Below the pieces are notes generated by a model. That model saw only the letters and a program-made list of their open reading frames with translations, was not told the DNA's origin and did no database searches. The position numbers and the translations under genes are program-made. A DNA stretch of 64,000 bases, from contig NZ_JAGIPX010000018.1 of assembly GCF_017814945.1 (NCBI RefSeq), positions 80,944 to 144,943 on the forward strand, read 5' to 3'. This DNA is from Paraburkholderia sp. LEh10. GTDB lineage: Bacteria > Pseudomonadota > Gammaproteobacteria > Burkholderiales > Burkholderiaceae. Positions 50,658-59,430 of this stretch are shown here, piece by piece. Each line of letters opens with the position of its first letter. Position 1 is the stretch's first letter.

Positions 50658-51821
50658 ATGAAAAAGACTCTCATGGTCGCGGCCCTCACGGGCGTATTTG
50701 CAACGGCTGCGCATGCGCAAAGCAGCGTCACGCTGTACGGCTTGATCGACGCCGGCATCACCTACACGAACAACCAGGCAACGGCCCCCGGTCAAGGTCA
50801 CAGCAACGTTCAGATGACGAGCGGCTCGGTGAACGGCAGCCGTTTCGGCCTGCGCGGCGCTGAAGACCTCGGCGGCGGCCTGAAGGCAATCTTCACGTTG
50901 GAGAACGGCTTCGGCATCAATGACGGCACCCTGAAGCAAAACAGCCGTCTGTTCGGCCGTCAGGCATTCGTCGGTCTCGCAAGCGACCAGTTCGGCTCGG
51001 TGACTCTGGGTCGTCAATACGACAGCATGGTCGACTACGTCGGTCCGCTGTCGCTGACGGGCACGCAATACGGCGGCACGCAGTTCGCCCATCCGTTCGA
51101 CAACGACAACCTGAACAACTCGTTCCGCGTCAACAACTCAGTCAAGTACCAGAGCGCGAACTACGCTGGCTTCAAGTTCGGCGCGTTGTACGGCTTCTCG
51201 AATCAGGCTGACGGCTTCTCGAACAACCGTGCATACAGCGCTGGCGCGTCGTATAGCTTCGCTGGCTTCAACGTCGCTGCCGCTTACCTGCAACTGAACA
51301 GCAACGGCGCGACGGGCACCTCGGCTGCGTTCAATACGGCAGGCGCACTCAACGGCGACAACACGTTCTTCGCTGGCCGCCAGCAGACGTGGGGCGCAGG
51401 CGCGAACTACTCGTTCGGCCCGGCAACCGTCGGTCTCGTGTACTCGCAGACGAACCTGTCGAACATGGCTGGCATCGGCCAGTCGGCTTCGGGCAACCAG
51501 GGTCTGACGAACCGCTTCGGCGGCGACAGCGGCCACTTCCAGAACTATGAAGCAAACGCACGCTACGCTCTGACGCCGGCTATCAGCATCGCTGGCTCGT
51601 ACACGTACACGCGCGCAAGCCTGGCTGGCGAGCACCCGCACTGGAACCAGTTCAACCTGCAAACGGCATACGCGCTGTCCAAGCGTACCGACGTCTACCT
51701 GCAGGGCGAATATCAGCAAGTCAGCGAGAACTCACTCGTCAACGCCAACATCAATGGCCTGAACGCTTCGGCCAACGAGAAGCAGGTTGCTGTGACGGCT
51801 GGTCTGCGTCACCGCTTCTAA
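50658..51821 (+). CDS. Gram-negative general porin
   Basis: This outer-membrane trimeric porin of 387 residues belongs to the OmpC-like family typical of Burkholderiaceae. A signal peptide (MKKTLMVAALTGVFATAAHAQ) leads into SSVTLYGLIDAGITYTNNQ, the classic first strand, and the protein ends in GLRHRF with a terminal Phe. The loop-3 type constriction segment (VDYVGPLSLTGTQYGG) is present. A GGAG ribosome site and a TATAAT box about 200 bp upstream (50452-50457) suggest a long leader, which is common for porins regulated by small RNAs. Confidence 0.93.
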   Translation: MKKTLMVAALTGVFATAAHAQSSVTLYGLIDAGITYTNNQATAPGQGHSNVQMTSGSVNGSRFGLRGAEDLGGGLKAIFTLENGFGINDGTLKQNSRLFGRQAFVGLASDQFGSVTLGRQYDSMVDYVGPLSLTGTQYGGTQFAHPFDNDNLNNSFRVNNSVKYQSANYAGFKFGALYGFSNQADGFSNNRAYSAGASYSFAGFNVAAAYLQLNSNGATGTSAAFNTAGALNGDNTFFAGRQQTWGAGANYSFGPATVGLVYSQTNLSNMAGIGQSASGNQGLTNRFGGDSGHFQNYEANARYALTPAISIAGSYTYTRASLAGEHPHWNQFNLQTAYALSKRTDVYLQGEYQQVSENSLVNANINGLNASANEKQVAVTAGLRHRF

Positions 51822-51845
51822 GCATCGAGCAGTACTCGCAGCATG

Positions 51846-51874
51846 AAAAAGGCGCCGCTTGCGGCGCCTTTTTT
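51846..51874 (+). terminator. Rho-independent terminator of the porin gene
   Basis: GGCGCCGC-TT-GCGGCGCC is followed by six T residues, about 30 bp after the stop codon. Confidence 0.88.
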
Positions 51875-51955
51875 CGTCCTGGCTCCGGTTCGCGCCGTGT
51901 TCGCGAATCGACGTCTCCCCTCCCCACATGCATGCGCGCGAGCATCTGACGCTCT

Positions 51956-52525
51956 CTAAGCCTCTTCTTCCCGCGTCGGATAGATCACATCGAGCACGTC
52001 GATCGGCTGCTGCCCGGCGGGCGTGTGCAGCGTCACCTGATCGCCGACCTTCGCCTTCAGCAGCGCTCGCGCGATCGGCGAAATCCAGCTGACGTGCCCC
52101 AGGTCCAGATTGACCTCGTCGATGCCCACGATCTTCACCGTATGGGTTTCCCCATCTTCCGTTGCATATTCGACGGTTGCGCCGAAAAACACTTGATCCG
52201 TGCTTTCCTGCCGGCTGCTGTACACGACCTCGGCGAGATCGATGCGCTTGGTTAGAAAGCGGATGCGCCGGTCGATTTCGCGCAGCCGCCGTTTGCCATA
52301 GATATAGTCGCCGTTCTCCGAGCGGTCGCCGTTGGACGCCGCCCACGACACCAGCTTCACCACCTCCGGCCGCTCCTGGTCGATCAGGTGCAGCAGTTCA
52401 TCGCGCAAACGCCGGTATCCGGCTGGCGTAATGTAGTTCTTCGCGCCCGCGGGCATCTCCGGTTGGGCGGCGTCGAGGTCGTCGTCGTTCTCGTCAGTCG
52501 ATTCTTTGACAAAGGCTTTGTTCAT
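51956..52525 (-). CDS. greB: Transcription elongation factor GreB
   Basis: This 189-residue factor rescues backtracked RNA polymerase by inducing transcript cleavage. The coiled-coil domain carries NGDRSENGDYIYGKRRLREIDRRIRFLTKR, with the acidic tip residues. The C-terminal FKBP-like domain ends SPIARALLKAKVGDQVTL. The N-terminal ~25 residues are acidic and extend beyond the usual start, as in other Burkholderia GreB proteins. It faces a tRNA-Arg gene across about 120 bp. Confidence 0.94.
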   Translation of the reverse strand: MNKAFVKESTDENDDDLDAAQPEMPAGAKNYITPAGYRRLRDELLHLIDQERPEVVKLVSWAASNGDRSENGDYIYGKRRLREIDRRIRFLTKRIDLAEVVYSSRQESTDQVFFGATVEYATEDGETHTVKIVGIDEVNLDLGHVSWISPIARALLKAKVGDQVTLHTPAGQQPIDVLDVIYPTREEEA

Positions 52526-52644
52526 GATGGTTCAGCATTGAAGCGGACATACGGTTTTTAAGCGTACATGATACGGCGGCTGTCACAAATTTCAGGGTAC
52601 CCCTTCCCTTTTTCAGATACCTTGCTATAATCTCATTTCTGCGT

Positions 52645-52721
52645 GCGGCTGTAGCTCAGTTGGATAGAGTACTTGGCTACGAACCAAGGGGTCGTGGGTT
52701 CGAATCCTGCCAGCCGCGCCA
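52645..52721 (+). tRNA. tRNA-Arg (anticodon ACG)
   Basis: The 77-nt cloverleaf begins GCGGCTG and ends CAGCCGC-G-CCA. The anticodon ACG is at 52679-52681 and would be read as ICG after deamination. The promoter has TATAAT at 52626-52631 with only a weak -35 element. Confidence 0.96.
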
Positions 52722-52727
52722 TCCATG

Positions 52728-52760
52728 AAGGGCCTTCCATCCGGAAGGCCCTTTGTCTTT
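52728..52760 (+). terminator. Rho-independent terminator after tRNA-Arg
   Basis: AAGGGCCTTCC pairs with GGAAGGCCCTT around a short loop and is followed by a T-rich tail. It may also serve the opposing NinX-like gene. Confidence 0.85.
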
Positions 52761-52798
52761 TCGGGTCCTTTGCCTTTAGCCCCCTGTCCCGCTGAACG

Positions 52799-53287
52799 TC
52801 AGCGCGGCGCCGACTTGATATCACCAATCTCGCCATCCGGCTTCGGCAGCTCGTTCTCGATGCCCACAGGCGACTGTTCGCCTATCGGCGTCGCTTTCGT
52901 CCCAAACAGCGACTGAGGCTGACGCAGCACATCGTCGACGGCATCGCCGAACCGGCTCGTCACGAATGCCTTCAAAAGCGCGCTGCGCAGCGAATCGCCA
53001 TGCGCCGACACCGTCCCGTGCCCGCCCTCGAACTCCGCGACGCAATGCGCGGCGCCATCGCGCGTGCGTTCGCGCACTTCGAGCCGCTGCGCGCGTTCGA
53101 GCACGACGGCCGCCGCCTCCCATGACGTCGATGGCGTGAAACGCCCATCCCACGGACGTCCGCGATCGTTGCCGCGAATCGAGACCACGCGGCCGCTATC
53201 GGTAAAGTGGATTTCACGCACGAAGTCGTGCAGGCTGCGGGCGACCCAGTAGTCGAGCGCCAACCCGGAAAGATCAGCTACGTTCAT
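52799..53287 (-). CDS. DUF2591 / phage NinX-like protein
   Basis: This protein of 162 residues starts MNVADLSGLALDYWVARSLHDF, the hallmark of DUF2591 (P22 NinX family), and keeps a PSTSWEAAAVVLERAQ core. The function of the family is unknown. It occurs both in phages and in bacterial chromosomes. It lies downstream of spoT on the same strand and next to tRNA-Arg. The ATG at 53287 fits the family start. Confidence 0.75.
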   Translation of the reverse strand: MNVADLSGLALDYWVARSLHDFVREIHFTDSGRVVSIRGNDRGRPWDGRFTPSTSWEAAAVVLERAQRLEVRERTRDGAAHCVAEFEGGHGTVSAHGDSLRSALLKAFVTSRFGDAVDDVLRQPQSLFGTKATPIGEQSPVGIENELPKPDGEIGDIKSAPR

Positions 53288-53384
53288 CGCTTTGTTCCTG
53301 TGGACAGGCGAGGCTCGCGGGCCATCGTGCAAATTGCGATGGGAACTGACGCGCAAACCGCGCGCCCGCCCCTGAACTTCGATT

Positions 53385-55769
53385 TCAGTAATCGGCGCGC
53401 TCGCGGTCGATCCGCATGCCGCCGTCGTGATGACGGTGCCCTTCTTCGCTCGGACGCTCGCGGGCGATGCGCATCACGTCGAGATTGGTCCGCACGCGGC
53501 GCATCACGTTGGCCAGATGCACGCGGTCGCTCACCTGAATGACAAAGCGCAGCACCGTCGATTCCTGCGACTGGTCTTCATCCATCGCGATGTGAACGAT
53601 GTTCGCGTCGGCGGACGTGATATCCGCCGCGACGCGCGCGAACACGCCCTTGGTGTTCTTGACCAGCACCTTGACCGCGACGTCGAACAGACGCCCCGGC
53701 TGCGGCGCCCACGCGACATCGATCCAGCGGCCCGGATCGCGCCGGTGGATGCGTTGCGCGACACGGCAATCGGTGGTGTGGATCGCCATGCCGAGGCCGA
53801 TGCCGATATAGCCCATGATGTCGTCGCCGGGAATCGGGCGGCAGCACGCGGACAGCTGCACCGACATCCCTTCCGTGCCCGTGATGACGACGGGCGGCGC
53901 ATTCGACGTCATGTGCTCGGCGCGCGGATGGTCATCGTCACCTTCGTGGCCCTCGCGGCCGTTCATCAGTACTTCGATCCGCTTGGCCATCACGGCGGCG
54001 ACGCGCCGGCCGAGGCCGATATCCGCGAAGATTTCCTGGCGGTTCTTGTTGCCCGTCCACAGCACGAGCTTGTCCCACACTTCCGGCGTGACGTCGGACA
54101 GCGACAGCCCGTAGCCCTTGAGCGACTGATCGACGAGGCGCTCGCCCAGTTGCACCGACTCGTTCAGGCGCATCGTCTTCAGATAGTGCCGGATCGCCGT
54201 GCGCGCCTTGCCCGTGCGAACGAAGCCGAGCCAAGCGGGGTTCGGCTTCGAATACGGCGCCGTGATCACTTCGACGATATCGCCGCTCTTCAGTTCGGTG
54301 CGCAGCGGCAGCAGTTCATTGTTGATCTTCACGGCGACGCACTGGTTACCCAGATCGCTGTGGATCGAGTATGCGAAGTCGAGAGCCGTCGCGCCACGCG
54401 GCAACGCCATGATTTTCGACTTCGGCGTGAACACGTAGACGGCATCCGGGAAGAGGTCGATCTTCACGTGTTCGAGGAATTCGCTCGAGTCGCCGACCTC
54501 GCTCTGAATGTCGAGCAGCGACTTGAGCCACTGATGCGCGCGCTTCTGCACATCGTTCAGATCCGCGCCGCCGTTCTTGTACAGCCAGTGTGCGGCCACG
54601 CCCGCTTCCGCGATCTCATGCATCTTGCGCGTGCGCACCTGGAACTCGATCGGCGCGCCGAACGGCCCGACCAGCGTGGTATGCAGCGACTGATAGCCGT
54701 TGACCTTCGGAATCGCGATGTAGTCCTTGAACTTGCCCGGCACCGGCTTGTAGAGCGCGTGCAGCGCTCCGAGGCACGTATAGCATTCGAGCGCGGTCTC
54801 GACGACCACACGGAAACCATACACGTCGAGCACCTGCGAGAACGACAGCTGCTTGTCGCGCATCTTCTTGTAGATGCTGAAGATGGTTTTCTCGCGGCCC
54901 GTCACTTCCGCTTCGATCTTCGCGTCGGCGATCGCGCGCTGAACCGATTCGAGAATCTTGCCGACCACTTCGCGGCGATTGCCGCGCGCGGCCTTCACCG
55001 CCTTTTCCAGCGTTGCGTAACGGTGCGGATTGAAGTTCGCGAAGCTCAGGTCCTGCAGCTCGCGATAGGTGTTGTTGAGGCCGAGCCGGTGCGCGATCGG
55101 CGCGTAAATGTCGAGCGTCTCGCGCGCGACGCGGCGGCGCTTTTCCGGTGGCACCGCACCGAGCGTGCGCATGTTGTGAAGCCGGTCCGCGAGCTTCACG
55201 AGAATCACGCGCACATCGCGCGCCATCGCGAGCAGCATCTTGCGGAAGTTCTCCGCCTGCGCTTCCTCGCGATTGCGGAACTCCATTTTGTCCAGCTTCG
55301 ACAACCCGTCGACCAGCTCCGCGACTTTCGCGCCGAAGCGCTCCGCGAGTTCCGCCTTGGTCACGCCCTGATCTTCCATCACGTCATGCAGGAGCGCGGC
55401 CATGATCGACTGCGCGTCGAGCTTCCAGCCCGCGCAAATCTCCGCGACGGCGACAGGGTGCGTGATGTAGGGTTCGCCGCTTTGACGGTATTGCCCGAGA
55501 TGGGCTTCGTCGCTGAAGTGGAAAGCCGCCTTGACTTCCTTGATCTCCTCCGGGCTCAGATAGCCCGAAAGCGCGGAGGTCAGCTTGGCGATCGAGACGA
55601 CGTCATGCCGGCGCGGCTGCTCCGGCGTGGCGGTCGGTCCGAACAGGTGGCGAAACGATTGTTCGAGGACCGCGTCGATGTACTTGCGTGCAGACGAAGG
55701 CGAGTCGCTATCGTGTTCGTGGGCAGCGTGTTCCACTTCCGTGGCGGATGGCGAGGGGTTGGTGCTCAT
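53385..55769 (-). CDS. spoT: Bifunctional (p)ppGpp synthetase/hydrolase SpoT
   Basis: This 794-residue enzyme makes and degrades the stringent-response alarmone. An HD hydrolase domain (GEPYITHPVAVAEI; LLHDVMED; LADRLHNMRT) is followed by the synthetase domain (YGFRVVVE; PKVNGYQSLHTTLVG), a TGS domain (VYVFTPKSKIMALPRGATALDFAY) and a C-terminal ACT domain. The intact HD motif indicates hydrolase function, which separates it from RelA. It follows rpoZ in the conserved gmk-rpoZ-spoT order. Confidence 0.95.
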   Translation of the reverse strand: MSTNPSPSATEVEHAAHEHDSDSPSSARKYIDAVLEQSFRHLFGPTATPEQPRRHDVVSIAKLTSALSGYLSPEEIKEVKAAFHFSDEAHLGQYRQSGEPYITHPVAVAEICAGWKLDAQSIMAALLHDVMEDQGVTKAELAERFGAKVAELVDGLSKLDKMEFRNREEAQAENFRKMLLAMARDVRVILVKLADRLHNMRTLGAVPPEKRRRVARETLDIYAPIAHRLGLNNTYRELQDLSFANFNPHRYATLEKAVKAARGNRREVVGKILESVQRAIADAKIEAEVTGREKTIFSIYKKMRDKQLSFSQVLDVYGFRVVVETALECYTCLGALHALYKPVPGKFKDYIAIPKVNGYQSLHTTLVGPFGAPIEFQVRTRKMHEIAEAGVAAHWLYKNGGADLNDVQKRAHQWLKSLLDIQSEVGDSSEFLEHVKIDLFPDAVYVFTPKSKIMALPRGATALDFAYSIHSDLGNQCVAVKINNELLPLRTELKSGDIVEVITAPYSKPNPAWLGFVRTGKARTAIRHYLKTMRLNESVQLGERLVDQSLKGYGLSLSDVTPEVWDKLVLWTGNKNRQEIFADIGLGRRVAAVMAKRIEVLMNGREGHEGDDDHPRAEHMTSNAPPVVITGTEGMSVQLSACCRPIPGDDIMGYIGIGLGMAIHTTDCRVAQRIHRRDPGRWIDVAWAPQPGRLFDVAVKVLVKNTKGVFARVAADITSADANIVHIAMDEDQSQESTVLRFVIQVSDRVHLANVMRRVRTNLDVMRIARERPSEEGHRHHDGGMRIDRERADY

Positions 55770-55845
55770 GGTCGCCTCCGTTGCGAGTGTGCCCGTCTGC
55801 ACGCGTTGGGTTGAGTTACATGACGATCAAAAGTTGAAGCGCGCC

Positions 55846-56049
55846 TTAGACGGGCACCTTCTTCAGCATTTCGACGCCAACCTGGCCAGCCGCAATCTCA
55901 CGCAGCGCGAGCACCGTGGGCTTATCGCGGCTTTCGATTTTCGGCGTGTGGCCTTGAGCGAGCTGACGTGCGCGATAGGTCGCGGCAAGCGCCAGTTCGA
56001 AACGATTCGGGATCTGTTTCAGACAGTCTTCGACGGTAATGCGGGCCAT
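55846..56049 (-). CDS. rpoZ: RNA polymerase omega subunit
   Basis: This 67-residue subunit assists assembly of RNA polymerase and links it to ppGpp. MARITVEDCLKQIPNRFELALAATYRARQLAQG is the family hallmark. It lies between gmk and spoT, 77 bp before the spoT start. Confidence 0.97.
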   Translation of the reverse strand: MARITVEDCLKQIPNRFELALAATYRARQLAQGHTPKIESRDKPTVLALREIAAGQVGVEMLKKVPV

Positions 56050-56112
56050 GTTGAAAATTCCTTCTCTGTACGTTGGTTATTCTACCTTATGTCTTCGGGA
56101 GCTCGCCCGTGA

Positions 56113-56796
56113 TCAGGCGTGCGGCAAGTGAATGCCGAGTTGCATGAAGAGGTCCGTGTGGCGCGCGTATTGCGACGCAAAGCGCGAGCGCGTCGCCGAC
56201 ACGAGGCATTGCAGTTCGGCGAGCGCGCGATCGAAGTTTTCGTTGATCACGACATACTCCGCTTCCGCCGCGTGCGCCATCTCGCTGCCCGCTGCGAGAA
56301 GACGCCGCGTGATCACGTTCGGCTCGTCCTGGCCGCGCTTTTTCAGGCGCTCTTCGAGCGCTTCGAGTGAAGGCGGCAGGATGAAAATCTCGACGGCGTT
56401 GCGGAATTGCTTCTTCACCTGCTGCGCGCCCTGCCAGTCGATTTCGAGCAGCACGTCATGACCGCTTTTCATCTGCTCTTCGATCCACAGGCGCGAGGTC
56501 GCGTAGTAGTTGCCGTGTACTTCCGCGCTTTCGAGAAACTCGCCGGCATCGTGACGCTGCAGGAAGTCCTCGACGGTCGTGAAGTGATAGTGCTCGCCGT
56601 CCTGCTCCTTCGAGCGCGGCGGACGCGTCGTATAGGAGATCGACAGAAGGATCGCCGGGTCGCGCGCGAGCAGCGCGTTGACGAGCGTCGACTTGCCGGC
56701 GCCCGACGGCGCGACAACCATGAACAGGTTGCCCGGATAGACGCCCGCGTACGGATTGCGCGGCGACGCGCCGCTTTCGCGTTTAGGTTCGGTCAT
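56113..56796 (-). CDS. gmk: Guanylate kinase
   Basis: This 227-residue enzyme phosphorylates GMP to GDP. The P-loop APSGAGKSTLV is near residues 29-39, the GMP-binding SYTTRPPRSKEQDGEHYHF segment follows, and EIDWQGAQQVKKQF marks the nucleotide site. The N-terminal ~20 residues are a Burkholderia-type extension. It lies 18 bp downstream of yicC and upstream of rpoZ. Confidence 0.96.
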   Translation of the reverse strand: MTEPKRESGASPRNPYAGVYPGNLFMVVAPSGAGKSTLVNALLARDPAILLSISYTTRPPRSKEQDGEHYHFTTVEDFLQRHDAGEFLESAEVHGNYYATSRLWIEEQMKSGHDVLLEIDWQGAQQVKKQFRNAVEIFILPPSLEALEERLKKRGQDEPNVITRRLLAAGSEMAHAAEAEYVVINENFDRALAELQCLVSATRSRFASQYARHTDLFMQLGIHLPHA

Positions 56797-56814
56797 GCTG
56801 ATGAGACTCCCGTA

Positions 56815-57738
56815 TTACTCCAGGTTTTGTACTTGTTCGCGCATCTGTTCGATGAGCAGCTTGAGCGTCATCGACGAATCGGCGAGTTCCTTCGCGGCCG
56901 CCTTCGAGCCGAGCGTGTTCGCTTCGCGGTTCAGCTCCTGCATCATGAAGTCCAGACGCTTGCCGACCTTGCCGCCCTTTTGAATGACGTGGCGCGTTTC
57001 GTTCAGATGCGCGGTGAGGCGCGACAGTTCTTCCGCGATGTCGATGCGAATGCCGTACATCGTCACTTCCTGACGGATGCGCTCGGCGATCTCTTCGCGC
57101 GACACGATCGTCACCGCCGTATCCGGTGCGGCGATCCCGAGCGCTTCCTGCAGACGCTCGACGATCTTCTGCTGATGCTTCGTGATCAGTTCCGGCACGA
57201 GCGGCGTGATCTTCGTGACGATCGCTTCCATTTCGCTGACGTTGTTGAGCAGCATCGTCGCGAGTTGCGCGCCTTCGCGGGCGCGCACGTCGATCAGATC
57301 GCCGATCGCCTGCTTGCCGCATTCGAGCACGGCATCGCGCAGCACGTCCGGCGACACGCCGCTCTCCGCCAGCACGCCGGGCCAACGCAGGATTTCGCCC
57401 GTGCGCAGATGGCCCGCATCCGGAAACGCTTCGAGCACGGCGCGCTCCAGCACCGCGAGTTGCGCGAGCGCGTCGCGGTTGAGCGCGCCCGCGTTCGCCG
57501 CCTGCTCGCTGCGCTGCAGGTTGATACGGATATCGACCTTGCCGCGCGAGAGCTTGTTCATCAGCATTTCGCGCAGCGTCGGCTCGCAGACGCGCACGTC
57601 TTCCGGCATCCGGAAGTTGAGGTCGAGAAAGCGCGAGTTCACCGTGCGCAATTCGACGGACACGCTGACGCCGCCGTTACCCGATGCCGCTGCGAGTTCG
57701 CGCGTGGCGCTCGCATAGCCAGTCATACTGTAGATCAT
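56815..57738 (-). CDS. yicC: YicC-family endoribonuclease-like protein
   Basis: This 307-residue YicC-family protein has the N-terminal IYSMTGYASATRE and C-terminal ELNREANTLGSKAAAKELADSSMTLKLLIEQMREQVQNLE motifs, with a coiled-coil-rich end. YicC proteins have been described as RNases acting on small RNAs such as RyhB. It opens the yicC-gmk-rpoZ-spoT run and is divergent from rph, also an RNase gene. Confidence 0.92.
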   Translation of the reverse strand: MIYSMTGYASATRELAAASGNGGVSVSVELRTVNSRFLDLNFRMPEDVRVCEPTLREMLMNKLSRGKVDIRINLQRSEQAANAGALNRDALAQLAVLERAVLEAFPDAGHLRTGEILRWPGVLAESGVSPDVLRDAVLECGKQAIGDLIDVRAREGAQLATMLLNNVSEMEAIVTKITPLVPELITKHQQKIVERLQEALGIAAPDTAVTIVSREEIAERIRQEVTMYGIRIDIAEELSRLTAHLNETRHVIQKGGKVGKRLDFMMQELNREANTLGSKAAAKELADSSMTLKLLIEQMREQVQNLE

Positions 57739-58052
57739 GATAGGTCTCGCGATTGCGGCCGCGCGAATGTGTGATCACATCGCACGACCAGGGATTCGAG
57801 TCGCCCGGCGTGTACGAGACGCGAGGCGGGGAACGCGCATTATCCCATTTTTGCCGACGACACCCGCCCGATGCGGCCTCCGGGTAAGCCCGGGCAGACG
57901 GCCGTTTGAACGTGCCCGTGTGCGAACGGGCGTTGCGCACTTTCGCAATCGCGCGTCACGCTGCGCGGCGCGGGCGGCCGCGCTGCGATCGGCGGTAAAA
58001 TTGCAGTTTCCTTCCGCCCTCACTTCCCCTTTATTCCTGCTCGATTCCGACG
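57739..58052. promoter_or_regulatory. Divergent promoter region, yicC / rph
   Basis: This ~314-bp region holds no gene. A 10-bp palindrome TGTGATCACA sits at 57770-57779, about 30 bp before the yicC start. No clear -35/-10 pairs were found for either direction. Confidence 0.45.
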
Positions 58053-58793
58053 ATGAACGACATCACGAAACGCCCCAGCGGCCGCGCCGCCGATCAGCTG
58101 CGCGACGTGCGCATCACGCGCCATTACACGAAGCACGCGGAAGGCTCCGTGCTGGTCGAATTCGGCGATACGAAAGTGATCTGCACGGCGAGCATCGCCG
58201 AAACCGTGCCCGCGTTCCTGCGCGACCGCGGCCAGGGATGGCTGACGGCCGAGTACGGGATGCTGCCGCGCGCGACGCACACGCGCAGCGACCGCGAAGC
58301 CGCGCGCGGCAAGCAGACGGGCCGCACGCAGGAAATCCAGCGCCTGATCGGCCGCGCGCTGCGCTCCGTGTTCGATCTCGAACGGCTCGGCGCGCGCACG
58401 CTGCATATCGATTGCGACGTGATCCAGGCCGACGGTGGCACGCGCACGGCGAGCATCACGGGCGCCTTCGTCGCCGCGCACGATGCCGTCGCGAAGCTGC
58501 TCGCGACGGGCCGCATCGAGACGTCGCCCATCACCGATTACGTCGCGGCGATTTCCGTCGGCGTATTCGACGGCTTGCCCGTGCTCGATCTCGACTACGA
58601 CGAAGACTCGCAGTGCGACACCGACATGAATGTCGTGATGACGGGTGACGGCGGCTTCGTCGAGATTCAAGGGACGGCGGAAGGCGTACCGTTTTCGCGC
58701 GCCGAGATGAATGCGCTGCTCGATCTCGCGCAAGGCGGCATCGCGACGCTGATTGCGAAACAGAAGGCAGCACTGGAGTTGCAGGGTGAATGA
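58053..58793 (+). CDS. rph: RNase PH
   Basis: This 246-residue phosphorolytic 3'-5' exoribonuclease trims tRNA precursors. It has RPSGRAADQLRDVRITRHYTKHAEGSVLVEFGDTKVICTA at the start, QGWLTAEYGMLPRATHTR and the phosphate-binding TGRTQEIQRLIGRALR. The length is normal, and it is intact, unlike the truncated E. coli K-12 copy. The stop overlaps the rdgB start by eight bases. Confidence 0.96.
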   Translation: MNDITKRPSGRAADQLRDVRITRHYTKHAEGSVLVEFGDTKVICTASIAETVPAFLRDRGQGWLTAEYGMLPRATHTRSDREAARGKQTGRTQEIQRLIGRALRSVFDLERLGARTLHIDCDVIQADGGTRTASITGAFVAAHDAVAKLLATGRIETSPITDYVAAISVGVFDGLPVLDLDYDEDSQCDTDMNVVMTGDGGFVEIQGTAEGVPFSRAEMNALLDLAQGGIATLIAKQKAALELQGE

Positions 58794-59430
58794 TCGTCAC
58801 GAAAGCGGCGCTGCGTCGACGCAGTTGGCGCTTCACAAAATCGTCCTCGCGTCGAACAATGCGGGCAAGCTGCGCGAGTTCGCAGCGCTGTTCGGCACGG
58901 CAGGCATCGAGCTGATTTCACAAGGCGCGCTGAATGTGCCCGAGGCGCAGGAGCCGCATCCCACGTTCGTCGAGAACGCGCTGACGAAGGCGCGCCACGC
59001 ATCGAAGCTGACGGGCCTGCCCGCGATCGCCGACGATTCAGGCCTGTGCGTGCGCGCGCTGCGCGGCGCGCCCGGCGTCTATTCGGCGCGATATGCGCAG
59101 CTCGCGGGCGGCGAGAAAAGCGACGCGGCGAACAACGCACGCCTTGTCGAGCAATTGAAGAACGCGAGCGACCGCCGCGCTTACTACTTCTGCGTGCTCG
59201 CGCTCGTGCGCCACGCAGACGACCCCGAGCCGCTGATCGCCGAAGGCCGCTGGCACGGCGAGATTCTCGACGCACCGCGCGGAGCGAACGGCTTCGGCTA
59301 CGACCCGTACTTCTTCTTGCCCGCGCTGAACGCGACGGCCGCCGAACTCGATCCTGCCGTCAAGAACGCGAGCAGCCATCGCGCGATCGCGTTGCAGCAG
59401 TTGTTCGCGCGCCTGAAGGAGGAAGCGTGA
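58786..59430 (+). CDS. rdgB: Inosine/xanthosine triphosphate pyrophosphatase
   Basis: This 214-residue house-cleaning enzyme hydrolyses dITP, XTP and ITP. It has IVLASNNAGKLREF near the start, FVENALTKARHASKLTGLPAIADDSGLCV and GANGFGYDPYF, all diagnostic. The start is GTG at 58786, inside the rph stop region; there is no suitable ATG. It overlaps hemW in the GTGA pattern. Confidence 0.94.
   Translation: MNDRHESGAASTQLALHKIVLASNNAGKLREFAALFGTAGIELISQGALNVPEAQEPHPTFVENALTKARHASKLTGLPAIADDSGLCVRALRGAPGVYSARYAQLAGGEKSDAANNARLVEQLKNASDRRAYYFCVLALVRHADDPEPLIAEGRWHGEILDAPRGANGFGYDPYFFLPALNATAAELDPAVKNASSHRAIALQQLFARLKEEA

Noticed and set aside
53427..55814. A 795-codon open frame on the plus strand
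   Set aside because: It is antisense to spoT, which has all expected domains. The frame is His/Arg/Asp-rich, as typical for antisense frames in high-GC DNA.
57770..57779. CRP site before yicC
   Set aside because: TGTGATCACA is a perfect palindrome but lacks the 6-bp spacer between TGTGA and TCACA that CRP needs.
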